A program made the translations under genes and the position numbers. This document shows positions 12,836-19,813 of a stretch of 19,813 bases of DNA, piece by piece. Within the stretch, counting starts at the first letter, position 1. Each line of letters begins with the position of its first letter. Below the pieces are notes generated by a model. It was not told where the DNA came from and searched no databases. It saw only the letters and a program-made list of their open reading frames with translations. Origin of the DNA: JAAYCB01 sp012744395 (GTDB taxonomy: Bacteria; Planctomycetota; Planctomycetia; Pirellulales; Thermoguttaceae); contig JAQVNJ010000117.1 in the NCBI GenBank assembly GCA_028703175.1, forward strand, positions 1 to 19,813, written 5' to 3'.

Positions 12836-14614
12836 GTGAAGCTGACTGCGATGGACTGGGTGATTGTCGCCGTTTTTTCGGCCGCCGCCCTGGCGCTGGG
12901 CGTCGCCGTCGCCAAACGGGCCGGGAGCAGTTCGGCCGAGTTCTTTCTGTCGGGGCGCCACATGCCGTGGTGGCTGCTGGGCGTTTCCATGGTGGCGACC
13001 ACATTCTCCGCCGGGACCCCCAACCTGGTCACCGACATCGTGCGGCAGAACGGCGTGGCCGGCAACTGGCTGTGGTGGTCGTTTCTTCTGACCGGGATGA
13101 TGACGGTTTTCATCTACGCCAAGCTGTGGCGGCGGTCCGGCGTGATGACCGACGTCGAGTTCTACGAGTTGCGCTACAGCGGCAAGCCGGCTGCCTTCCT
13201 GCGAGGCTTCCGGGCCCTCTACCTCGGGGTCTTGTTCAACGTAATCAACGTCGCGACGGCGACTTTGGCGGCGATCAAGATCGCCGGCGTGATGCTCGGC
13301 GTTAGCCCCTACGCAACCATCATCGCGACCGGGGCGGTGACGCTCGTCTATTGCATGTTGGGCGGCCTGACAGGCGTCTTGCTGACCGACTTTCTGCTGT
13401 TCATCGTGGCGATGGGTGGGGCGGTGGCGGCGGCCGTTTTCCTCGTGAACCTCGATGCGGTCGGCGGCCTGACCGGCCTGTTGGCCCACGACGTCGTCCG
13501 CACGAAGCTCTCGATGCTTCCCGACTTCCACAATACGGACCTGGCGGTTGCCGTGTTCATCATCCCGGTGGCGGTTCAGTGGTGGAGCGTGTGGTATCCG
13601 GGGTCGGAGCCGGGCGGCGGCGGCTACGTCGCGCAGCGGATGCTGGCCGCCAAGAATGAACGGCACGCGACCGGGGCGACGCTGCTTTTCAACGTGGCTC
13701 ATTACGCATTGCGCCCGTGGCCGTGGATTCTCGTCGCTCTTTGCTCGCTCGTGGTGTTTCCCGATCTCCCGTCGCTCCAGGCGGCATTTCCTCACGTCGA
13801 CTCGGGGGTCATGAGGCACGACCTGGCCTACCCGGCCATGATGACGCTGCTGCCCGGCGGGCTGCGGGGCCTGATCCTGGCATCGCTGATGGCGGCGCAC
13901 ATGTCCACGTTGTCGACCCTCTTGAACCTCGGTTCGTCCTACGTGGTGAACGACTTCTACCGGCGTTTCGCCCGGCCCGACGCGAGCGAGAGAGAGCTGG
14001 TTTTCGTCGGGCGGCTGGCGATGCTCTTGACGATGGTTCTCGGAAGCGCTCTTGGCCTGTGCCTCAACAACGCGGTGCAGGCCTTTCACGTGATTCTGCA
14101 AATCGGCGCGGGTACCGGCCTGCTGTTTATCCTTCGCTGGTTCTGGTGGAGAATCAACGCGCTCAGCGAGCTGGCGGCGATGATCGTCTCGTTTGCCGTC
14201 GCCGTCTACTTCGAGTTCTTCTGCCATGCCGATGTTGCCGACTGGAAGAGACTGGTTGTCGGCGTGGCCGTCACGACGGCTTCGTGGACGCTCGTCACGC
14301 TTGTGACCAGGCCGACTGACGAGGCGACGCTGCGGCGTTTTTGCCGCCTGATCAAGCCCGGCGGGCCCGGCTGGCGGGCCGTCGTTCAACAGGCTCGCGC
14401 AGCCGGCGACGACGTCGAATCGTCGGAGGAGAGATGGAGCGTGCCCGCCGGAATCATCGCAATGGTCCTCGGGTGCGCTTCGGTGTACAGCGCATTGTTC
14501 GCTGCTGGTTACTGGATCTACCGTGAATGGCTTCCCGCCGCCGTGCTGACGTGCCTGGCGGCATTCTGTGGCGCCGCATTAACGGCGTTATGGTCGCGCG
14601 TGAACGCAAGTTGA
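12836..14614 (+). CDS. Sodium/solute symporter (SSF family)
   Basis: The 592-residue integral membrane protein belongs to the sodium:solute symporter family (TC 2.A.21). The N-terminus has the family pattern AEFFLSGRHMPWWLLGVSMVATTFSAGTP, where the unwound first core helix binds sodium and substrate; later hallmarks are GGLTGVLLTDFLLF and LRGLILASLMAAHMSTLSTLLN, which carries the conserved Ser/Thr residues of the second sodium site. Around 14-15 membrane segments are visible, with two extra C-terminal helices after a charged loop (about 490-535). GTG at 12836 is supported by GAGGGAG about 8 nt upstream. It lies between the sulfatase and the UroD-family gene with about 50 bp on each side, so it probably imports the desulfated product or another sugar-like solute. 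Substrate is inference. Confidence 0.88.
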   Translation: MKLTAMDWVIVAVFSAAALALGVAVAKRAGSSSAEFFLSGRHMPWWLLGVSMVATTFSAGTPNLVTDIVRQNGVAGNWLWWSFLLTGMMTVFIYAKLWRRSGVMTDVEFYELRYSGKPAAFLRGFRALYLGVLFNVINVATATLAAIKIAGVMLGVSPYATIIATGAVTLVYCMLGGLTGVLLTDFLLFIVAMGGAVAAAVFLVNLDAVGGLTGLLAHDVVRTKLSMLPDFHNTDLAVAVFIIPVAVQWWSVWYPGSEPGGGGYVAQRMLAAKNERHATGATLLFNVAHYALRPWPWILVALCSLVVFPDLPSLQAAFPHVDSGVMRHDLAYPAMMTLLPGGLRGLILASLMAAHMSTLSTLLNLGSSYVVNDFYRRFARPDASERELVFVGRLAMLLTMVLGSALGLCLNNAVQAFHVILQIGAGTGLLFILRWFWWRINALSELAAMIVSFAVAVYFEFFCHADVADWKRLVVGVAVTTASWTLVTLVTRPTDEATLRRFCRLIKPGGPGWRAVVQQARAAGDDVESSEERWSVPAGIIAMVLGCASVYSALFAAGYWIYREWLPAAVLTCLAAFCGAALTALWSRVNAS

Positions 14615-14663
14615 GCGCGGCGTGGACGGCCGGAGCGAGCCGATTCGGCAAGGGGGTGACGGC

Positions 14664-15725
14664 GTGGAACTGGGCAAACAACGAGTGCTGGCCGCCGTGG
14701 AGCACCGCACGACCGACCGCGTTCCCATCACGTTCGATGCCGTTGCGGAGGTCTATGACGCGCTTTACCGGCACTTCGGCATCGAGAGCAAGGAGGCGCT
14801 TTTCGACCGCCTCAACGTCGACACGTGGATGATCCTGCCCGGCAATTTCAAGTATCTCGAATCGGAGCAGGGCAAGATCGAAAAGACGTCCGTGTGGGGA
14901 TATCGGACGCGCGTGACGCAATACAGCGGCGGCAGCTACGACGAATTGGTCCACAGCCCTCTTGCCGGAAGGGACGGCGTCGGCGACATCGGGCGGCACC
15001 GGTGGCCGGCTCCCGAGACCTTCGACTTCTCGCATTTTCCCGCGGAAGCCGAGGTGCACCGCGATCGGGCCGTCATCGGCGTTTTCACGCATGGCGCGTT
15101 CCATGTTGCCTGTTATCTGCGGGGAATGGAAAACCTGATGATCGACTTCGCGACACGCAAGGACTATGCAAGGCATCTCCTCGAGAAGATCAGCGAAGTG
15201 AGTCTGGCGGCGCTCGACCGGCTGCTCGAGTCGCACGGCTGCGGTATCGACATCATCTACATGTGCGACGACTATTGTTCGCAGGCGGGGCCCCTGTTCA
15301 GCCCCAGCGCTTTTGGCGAGTTCGTGGCGCCCTACCTGCGGCAGGCCGTGGCGAAGGCCCATCGGCACGGCAAGAGGTTCCTGCTGCACGTTTGCGGGTC
15401 GGTTCGGGCGCTGCTGCCGATGATCATCGATTCCGGCGTCGACATGTTGGAGCCCGTCCAGACCCGCGCGCGGGGGATGGAACCCGCGGGCCTGAAGAGA
15501 GACTTCGGCAAGCACCTCTGTTTCTATGGGGGAGTCGATCTTCAACGGGTGCTCAGCAGCGGGTCGCCGCAACGCGTCGCCGACGAGGTGAAACGGCTGG
15601 TCGACGTCCTCGGCCGCGATGGCGGCTACGTCTTGGGACCCTCTCACACCTACATTCAGGTCGACGCGCCCGTGGAAAACATCATCGCGATGTACGAGAC
15701 GGCCGCAAGCTGCCGCACGCAATAG
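14664..15725 (+). CDS. Uroporphyrinogen decarboxylase family protein (MtaA/CmuA-like)
   Basis: The 353-residue protein has the single TIM-barrel fold of the URO-D superfamily. Visible landmarks are the opening QRVLAAVEHRTTDRVPI, the MCDDYCSQAGPLFSPSAFGEFVAPYL segment, and LLHVCGSVRALLPMIIDSGVDMLEP, with His242-x-Cys244 as found in zinc-dependent methyltransferase members. The C-terminal region has LGPSHTYIQVDAPVENI, without the third zinc cysteine seen in MtaA-type enzymes. GTG at 14664 is chosen because AGGGGG precedes it by 7 nt. Such proteins in planctomycete catabolic clusters are usually not heme enzymes; they may act in methyl transfer or demethylation of substrates. It follows the symporter by 49 bp and is probably the last gene of the unit. 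Exact reaction unknown. Confidence 0.85.
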   Translation: MELGKQRVLAAVEHRTTDRVPITFDAVAEVYDALYRHFGIESKEALFDRLNVDTWMILPGNFKYLESEQGKIEKTSVWGYRTRVTQYSGGSYDELVHSPLAGRDGVGDIGRHRWPAPETFDFSHFPAEAEVHRDRAVIGVFTHGAFHVACYLRGMENLMIDFATRKDYARHLLEKISEVSLAALDRLLESHGCGIDIIYMCDDYCSQAGPLFSPSAFGEFVAPYLRQAVAKAHRHGKRFLLHVCGSVRALLPMIIDSGVDMLEPVQTRARGMEPAGLKRDFGKHLCFYGGVDLQRVLSSGSPQRVADEVKRLVDVLGRDGGYVLGPSHTYIQVDAPVENIIAMYETAASCRTQ

Positions 15726-15789
15726 CGCCAGGCATTGGACGTCCTTCCGGCACAAACCGGCCCGCTGGGCCCACAACATGGCGGTGACT

Positions 15790-15853
15790 GCCTCCGCAGC
15801 CGCGCCCCGGCCCCCGCGGGCCCCGCCCCCCAATGCCGCGGCGCCGGCCGCCG
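15790..15853 (-). repeat. Diverged copy of the amidohydrolase signal-peptide region
   Basis: On the minus strand this stretch encodes AAALGGGARGGRGAAAEA, closely matching the TGVLGGMAHGGRGAAAEA region of the amidohydrolase pseudogene (16401-16465). DNA identity is roughly four fifths over about 64 bp. It lies just past the pseudogene stop and has no following open domain, so it looks like the stub of a tandem paralogue. Confidence 0.6.
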
Positions 15854-15867
15854 CTTTTAATTCCAGG

Positions 15868-16504
15868 TCATGCCTTGAGGCCAAACAGTTGCAGGACGTT
15901 GCCGCGATTGATCTTGGCGCGCAGGTCGGCGGGCATGCCCACGCGGTCAAAGAAGCGCTCATAGAAGGCGATGTAATCCGTGAATTGGTGGCTGCCCGGG
16001 GTGAAGTAACTGGCGTCCGAGCCGAAACACAGCTTGCCGGCCGAGGCCGCGTCGAGGTTCCCGTCCGGAATAGACGTCGGCCCCGTAGGAGTGCATGGGG
16101 CCGATGAACTTGATCCCTTTGGCGCCGCGCTCGATGAGTCGGCTGATCTCGTCGGGCTTGATCGTGTCGATATCTACCTGGGCCACCGGAATCACGAACT
16201 CCGGGCATCGGGCATAGGTGTCGAACAGCGTTTCGTCGGACTGGATCAGCACGATCCGCTCGACTCCGCGTTTGCAGCATTCGGCAACGTACTCGCGGAT
16301 GGCCTCGGGTTCTCCTCTGTACACGCCGTGGGCGTGGGAGTCGATCCTCATGCTGGATCGAGCCGCCGGATCGCCTTGCCCCGTGGCGGCAGGCCGATTG
16401 GCTTCCGCGGCCGCGCCCCGGCCCCCGTGAGCCATGCCGCCCAATACCCCGGTCGCCGCCGCCGCCGTTCGCACAAATTCCCGCCTGGTCAGTCTGTACA
16501 CCAT
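15868..16504 (-). pseudogene. TAT-exported amidohydrolase (amidohydrolase_2 type), internally deleted and frameshifted
   Basis: The N-terminal part starts MVYRLTRREFVRTAAAATG, a twin-arginine signal, and continues with the metal-binding DSHAHGVYRGE and a barrel up to GIKFIGPMHSYGADVY. Near 16064-16074 the reading frame is lost. In another frame the true C-terminus follows: PDGNLDAASAGKLCFGSDAS (with the conserved metal-site Asp), then QFTDYIAFYERFFDRVGMP and NRGNVLQLFGLKA, with a TGA at 15868-15870. The middle third of the barrel, roughly 100 or more residues with further catalytic histidines, is missing. This is therefore a deletion plus frameshift and not a simple base error. The product would be inactive. 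It is convergent with the UroD-family gene. Confidence 0.82.
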
Positions 16505-16983
16505 GACGCTCGAGCTCCCATGTTTGACGACTCATGCTCCCTTGACTTTGACGAATACGATTCGGTCGCGGAGTTTCCCGTTCTTACCGGACTACAGCCC
16601 GGGATACAACGGTCCCTACGGAGCGGCTGGGGTAGAGATAGATGCGGCGGCCGAGTTCGAATCCAGGCGTGCGGAACGATGTGGCGTACCAAGCAGCGTC
16701 GCGCGGGCCGGCGTCGGGCGACGGGCCCGTCGCCTGATCAATCCGAACCGTTTGTATCGGCTGGAGGACTTGGTTTGTCTACTCCGAGATCCACCCGAAT
16801 GAGGGAGTGTAGTCGGCAGCCCTATCCCTCTCGAAGAAGTCCGCTAATTTTCTCGGGTGTCCGCCACCTAGTGCAGTTGCGCCCTCTCTACCAGTGGGTG
16901 GATTCAACGCGAAGAAATTCGCGCCCCCAGCCTATCTCTCTTGCCTCAATCTCGGCCTGGGAATTGTAGCCCCGTCGGGGGTC
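16505..16983. other. Gene-poor intergenic region
   Basis: No frame here has convincing protein-like sequence, and I see no RNA gene, IS end or long repeat. A TTCGAATCC string near 16666 resembles a T-loop but lacks a tRNA around it. The region separates the amidohydrolase remnant from the TPR gene. Confidence 0.5.
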
Positions 16984-17012
16984 TTGACATCTGTGATACG
17001 TGGTGATAAGAG
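16984..17012 (+). promoter_or_regulatory. Sigma70-like promoter of the TPR/metallopeptidase operon
   Basis: A perfect -35 box TTGACA (16984-16989) is followed after 17 bp by TAAGAG (17007-17012), a moderate -10 box. It lies about 138 bp before the TPR lipoprotein start and points toward it. Confidence 0.55.
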
Positions 17013-17149
17013 AAAGCGCAGCGGTTTGCTAAGGATGAGTCTCGGCTGCCTCGCGCGAATGGTGGTTGGTTCCCATGTTCTTCAAACCGGAGTCCCGTGA
17101 GCCGAGCATTTGCCGGGTTGGTAAATGGATACAACGAGACGAGGGAGTG

Positions 17150-18349
17150 ATGTACCGGACGTGCATCCTCTTCGCTTTGCTCGGGGCAGTCGGTTGTGGC
17201 CGCTCTGCTGAGGAGTCTTTTCAGAAGGGCGTTGCCGCCCAACAAGCCGGCCGATTCGAGGAGGCAATCGCCGCCTATTCCGCGGCGATCGAGTCAGACT
17301 CCCAGCTCGCCATGGCCTACTTCAATCGTGGGCTGGCGCGGCTGGAGGTCGAGGACTTCGAAGGAGCGATCCAAGACCTCTCGCGAACGCTGGACCTCGA
17401 CAAAGAGAGCCCCGATGCCTTCCTCGCCAGGGGGACGGCGTTCCAGGCCATCAAGCGGGACGACGAGGCCGTGCTCGACTTCACCGCGGCGATGGAACTC
17501 AACCAGCTCGATGCCGATATCTACCGGCAGAGGGCGTTTTCGTGGCAGGCGTTGGATGAGAGTGATGCGGCCATCGCCGACCTCGGAATGGCGATCCGTC
17601 TCGAACCGGACCGGCTGGAACTCTACCTGGACCGGGCCGAAGTGCACCGGCAACGCGGCGGCGATTCCGGCGCGTCCGTCGACGAGACCCTCGCCGAGTT
17701 CACGCGGAAGATCGTGGAATCCGACGATCCCGAGGCGCGAAGGGCCCGGGGCCGGGCGTTCTTTATCATCGCCGAGTACGAGCTCGCGCTGGCCGACTTA
17801 AGTGCCGTACTGAAAAAGGAACCGGCCGACGAGACCGCCCTGTTGACGCGCGGTCAGACGTTGTACGTGCTCGGGAACGACGAGGATGCGCTGGCCGACT
17901 ACACCGCCGTAATCGATGCCGGAGGCAAGCGCGCCCGCGAAGCGCTGGTGGGCCGGGCGGTCCTCTACGAAACCCGCGACGACTTCGCGGCGGCGATCGA
18001 CGACTACAAGCGGGCAATTCAGGCGTCGCCAGAAGACGACGACCTGCTCGCACGGTGTGCCTGGCTGTTGGGTACCTGCCCGGATTCGAAACTCCGCGAC
18101 GGGAAGCAAGCCGTCAAATATGCCGAGCGCGCCGGTGTCCTGACCGATTGGAAGGACTGGTTCTGTCTCGACGCCTACGCGGCCGCTTGCGCCGAAGCGA
18201 GGGATTTCGAAAACGCCGTGGCCCGGCAGAAACAGGCCGTTGCGATCGGTCCCGAGGACCAACTGGGACAGCTACAGCAGCGGCTGGACGCCTATCGCAA
18301 TCACCAACCCTACCATGCTGGTGACGAGGATTTGGAACTGCGTCACTAG
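17150..18349 (+). CDS. TPR-repeat lipoprotein
   Basis: The 399-residue protein begins with a short lipoprotein signal (MYRTCILFALLGAVGC), with lipidated Cys16 in the lipobox AVGC. Around nine tetratricopeptide repeats follow from residue 20 to about 390, for example FQKGVAAQQAGRFEEAIAAYSAAI and AMAYFNRGLARLEVEDFEGAI. The end, CPDSKLRDGKQAVKYAERA followed by an AEARDFENAVARQKQA repeat, is a form I associate with planctomycete TPR proteins. It should sit on a membrane facing the periplasm and scaffold other proteins. ATG at 17150 has GAGGGAG upstream; an in-frame Met 84 bp earlier lacks a signal peptide. The metallopeptidase-like gene starts 21 bp after the stop, so the two are probably co-transcribed. 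Its partner is unknown. Confidence 0.88.
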   Translation: MYRTCILFALLGAVGCGRSAEESFQKGVAAQQAGRFEEAIAAYSAAIESDSQLAMAYFNRGLARLEVEDFEGAIQDLSRTLDLDKESPDAFLARGTAFQAIKRDDEAVLDFTAAMELNQLDADIYRQRAFSWQALDESDAAIADLGMAIRLEPDRLELYLDRAEVHRQRGGDSGASVDETLAEFTRKIVESDDPEARRARGRAFFIIAEYELALADLSAVLKKEPADETALLTRGQTLYVLGNDEDALADYTAVIDAGGKRAREALVGRAVLYETRDDFAAAIDDYKRAIQASPEDDDLLARCAWLLGTCPDSKLRDGKQAVKYAERAGVLTDWKDWFCLDAYAAACAEARDFENAVARQKQAVAIGPEDQLGQLQQRLDAYRNHQPYHAGDEDLELRH

Positions 18350-18370
18350 CCGAACAAGAGGAGCCGACCG

Positions 18371-19537
18371 ATGTACGCAACCGTGCGGACAACGGTACTT
18401 GTCCTCTTCTTGGCGGTCTGCGTGTGCGAACCAGCGTGGGGCGCCGCCACCCGGCCTCCGCGGGCGCCTCCGCGCGCCGAGTCATTGTCGAAGACGACCC
18501 CGAGTGGGCGGCAAGTCCCTGTCGGTCGTCGGTACTCCTCGTCGCCGACGAAGCCTCCAGGCAGCAAGGCGAAGACCGCGAAGCTCAATACGTTGGTTTC
18601 CCGGCCCAACACGCCGGACGGCCAAGCGCCCGCCGCGGCGCGGCCGAGGGCTCCGTCTCGAGAGACGCGCCAGGGTCGCAGCAGGAGTCCGTCAAGTAGC
18701 GAGCCGGCAACCGCTGCCTTCGAGTCTCTCGGGATGGCGAGTAATTTGAGCGACCGGCGGAGTCGCTGTGCCGATCGAAGTGAACCCAGAAGTCGCGATC
18801 AGGCAACCATCAGAAAAGCGCTTGCGTCAAGAGCGGGAGGGAAAAGCCTCTCAAACGCAGGCGGCCAGCGCCTGTACGGAGCCGACCAGGTCAAGAACTT
18901 CCTGAAGATAGAGGGGCAACAGGCGCGCAAGGAGTATAGTAAGACGAAGTCTCTGACAACTGAATATTTCAGAGTCGGCAGCGTGGAAGTCAGTTGCAGC
19001 TATGAAGTGGGGGATGCCGAGCGTGCGAGTAAAATCGAGGCTTTGAAGACGGCGTTGAAGAAGATTAACGACCTCGGCTTCAGGTTGCCGGAGTCGATCG
19101 ATGTCGTCATCTCTGCACAGGACGGGGTGCGGAACGTAGCGTTCATGGGCGACGTGAACGGTGGCGAGAAGATCCAAGTCTTCCTCGGCCCCAAGATATT
19201 TCAGGAATACAAGCCCAACTTGGGCCCAAAGGGGGTTGCCGACGGTTTCAGAAAGCAGCAGAAGGCCACCGCGGTTATCATCCACGAACTTGGCCACGTG
19301 CTTCACATGCGTACGTCGCCGAACCTGTTTTGGTCCGGAAAGGACCCCTCTTCCGCATCCGGCAAGGCGCCGCCGGACAGCGCTGCGCAGCTCAGCCAAT
19401 ACGCCTGTCAGAACAAGCTCGAGTTTGTAGCCGATGCGTTTACCGCCATTGTTATGACCGGAAATGTAAACCGTGCCGTCTTCGAAGACTACAAGTCCCA
19501 TGGCGGCCCTACGACGGCCAGGCTTGACGGGATGTAG
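18371..19537 (+). CDS. Secreted HELGH zinc-metallopeptidase-like protein
   Basis: The 388-residue protein has a Sec signal peptide (1 to about 25, PAWGAA), a long basic Pro/Ser/Arg-rich disordered segment (about 27-160) and a C-terminal domain with zincin features. HELGH (305-309) gives two zinc histidines and the catalytic Glu, and EFVAD (351-355) supplies a gluzincin-like third ligand. The domain starts near residue 165. I cannot name the peptidase family. GAGGAG lies 7 nt before the ATG. The TAG stop at 19535-19537 is followed by 29 in-frame protein-like codons before a TAA at 19625-19627, so the gene may have suffered a late nonsense mutation. G+C drops in the second half compared with neighbours. 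It lies 21 bp after the TPR lipoprotein, which may anchor or present it. Confidence 0.75.
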   Translation: MYATVRTTVLVLFLAVCVCEPAWGAATRPPRAPPRAESLSKTTPSGRQVPVGRRYSSSPTKPPGSKAKTAKLNTLVSRPNTPDGQAPAAARPRAPSRETRQGRSRSPSSSEPATAAFESLGMASNLSDRRSRCADRSEPRSRDQATIRKALASRAGGKSLSNAGGQRLYGADQVKNFLKIEGQQARKEYSKTKSLTTEYFRVGSVEVSCSYEVGDAERASKIEALKTALKKINDLGFRLPESIDVVISAQDGVRNVAFMGDVNGGEKIQVFLGPKIFQEYKPNLGPKGVADGFRKQQKATAVIIHELGHVLHMRTSPNLFWSGKDPSSASGKAPPDSAAQLSQYACQNKLEFVADAFTAIVMTGNVNRAVFEDYKSHGGPTTARLDGM

Positions 19538-19651
19538 TCTCAGATAACCGGCTTCAAGGTCTCTGAATCTGCTGGCATAACAGACTGGACAAACAAGAAG
19601 AAGGAACAAGCCCTGCGCCGGCCTTAACTCGGTGCTGAAAGGGAACTAACC

Positions 19652-19709
19652 ATGTCGCTTCACTCTTCTCGCTGGACGTTCTTTGTCGTGTTTTGCTCCA
19701 GAAGGACGT
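19652..19709 (+). pseudogene. 5' stub of a third operon gene, probably cut by the IS
   Basis: ATG at 19652 has AAAGGG 8 nt upstream and encodes MSLHSSRWTFFVVFC, which reads as the start of a signal peptide. The frame then runs into IS-like sequence and stops after 45 codons with no domain. It follows the metallopeptidase by 114 bp, or 24 bp after the TAA of its in-frame extension. A signal-peptide start cut by the IS is the best explanation, but it is short evidence. Confidence 0.4.
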
Positions 19710-19721
19710 TGAGCATTGCGT

Positions 19722-19742
19722 ATGTGCTAGAGTTTAGCACAT
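19722..19742. promoter_or_regulatory. Palindrome upstream of the transposase
   Basis: ATGTGCTA (19722-19729) and TAGCACAT (19735-19742) are perfect 8-bp inverted arms around GAGTT, 18 bp before the transposase ATG. It could be a hairpin that blocks readthrough translation into the transposase, or part of the IS terminal binding site. Confidence 0.5.
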
Positions 19743-19760
19743 CCCGACAGGAGAAGCTCG

Positions 19761-19813
19761 ATGTCGAAGCGAACGCATTTTACGCCTGAACAGAAGGTGG
19801 CGATTGTACGGCG
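19761..19813 (+). CDS. IS3-type transposase OrfA, N-terminus only (partial)
   Basis: The visible 17 complete codons encode MSKRTHFTPEQKVAIVR, the opening of OrfA-type HTH transposase subunits of the IS3 family (pattern K-R-x-x-F-T-x-E-x-K). AGGAG lies about 8 nt before the ATG. The gene continues past the window end. Its exact IS group cannot be told from this fragment. Confidence 0.7.
   Translation, partial: MSKRTHFTPEQKVAIVR

Larger units (their letters stand above)
19710..19813 (+). mobile_element. IS3-family insertion sequence, left end, truncated by the window
   Basis: The transposase start at 19761 shows an insertion sequence entering the window. The left terminus is not certain; TGAGCATTGCG at 19710 fits the TGA-type ends of IS3 elements. 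A 21-bp palindrome (19722-19742) between this point and the transposase could regulate it. The right end lies outside. Confidence 0.55.

Noticed and set aside
12782..14389. Minus-strand open frame of 535 codons
   Set aside because: Antisense shadow of the symporter gene; composition is His/Arg/Gln-rich and no start signal is seen.
14454..16535. Minus-strand open frame of 693 codons
   Set aside because: It spans the UroD-family gene in antisense; only its piece around 15868-16070 is meaningful, as the shifted C-terminus region of the amidohydrolase remnant.
16660..16680. TTCGAATCC string suggesting a tRNA T-loop
   Set aside because: No pairing T-stem, acceptor stem or anticodon arm can be built around it.

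Overview
This GC-rich window (about two thirds G+C by eye) most likely comes from a planctomycete, probably a Pirellulales-like bacterium. The evidence is a secreted C-type sulfatase, a TPR lipoprotein of the kind common in that phylum, a twin-arginine amidohydrolase, and an IS3-type transposase start of a common planctomycete style. The taxonomic call is inference.

Bases 1-8874 are a compact integrative element bounded by 138-bp direct repeats (1-138 and 8737-8874) that end in the 3' half of a tRNA with a CAT anticodon loop. All genes in it read leftward. They are a P4-type tyrosine integrase and an HTH-like protein; an AlpA-type excisionase; a small zinc-ribbon protein; a primase/Toprim/DUF3987 replication protein; a TubC_N-type zinc-ribbon protein; two small unknown proteins; a lone HK97-type prohead protease; and a protein with ten DDDQ repeats. 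Many of these genes overlap by ATGA. The layout (integrase, excisionase, primase, one morphogenesis-type protein, no portal, capsid or tail) resembles a phage satellite or integrative replicon more than a prophage. Paired GTGCTACC sites lie inside both ends. A string of operator-like palindromes lies upstream of the DDDQ gene. The left repeat copy carries element-type sequence, not a tRNA 5' half, which suggests an attP (circular or tandem) junction.

Bases 8875-16504 are chromosomal: a truncated DUF5615 toxin-like gene abutting the att site, a cationic amino-acid permease on the minus strand with an unusual hydrophilic insert, a plus-strand cluster of sulfatase, sodium/solute symporter and uroporphyrinogen-decarboxylase-family protein, and a minus-strand amidohydrolase pseudogene with an internal deletion. 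The plus-strand trio looks like a small catabolic unit: extracellular desulfation, uptake, then intracellular processing.

Bases 16505-19813 hold a gene-poor stretch with one good promoter, then an envelope/secretion cassette of a TPR lipoprotein and a secreted HELGH zinc-peptidase-like protein. A third small gene start appears to be interrupted by an IS3-family element whose transposase runs off the window.
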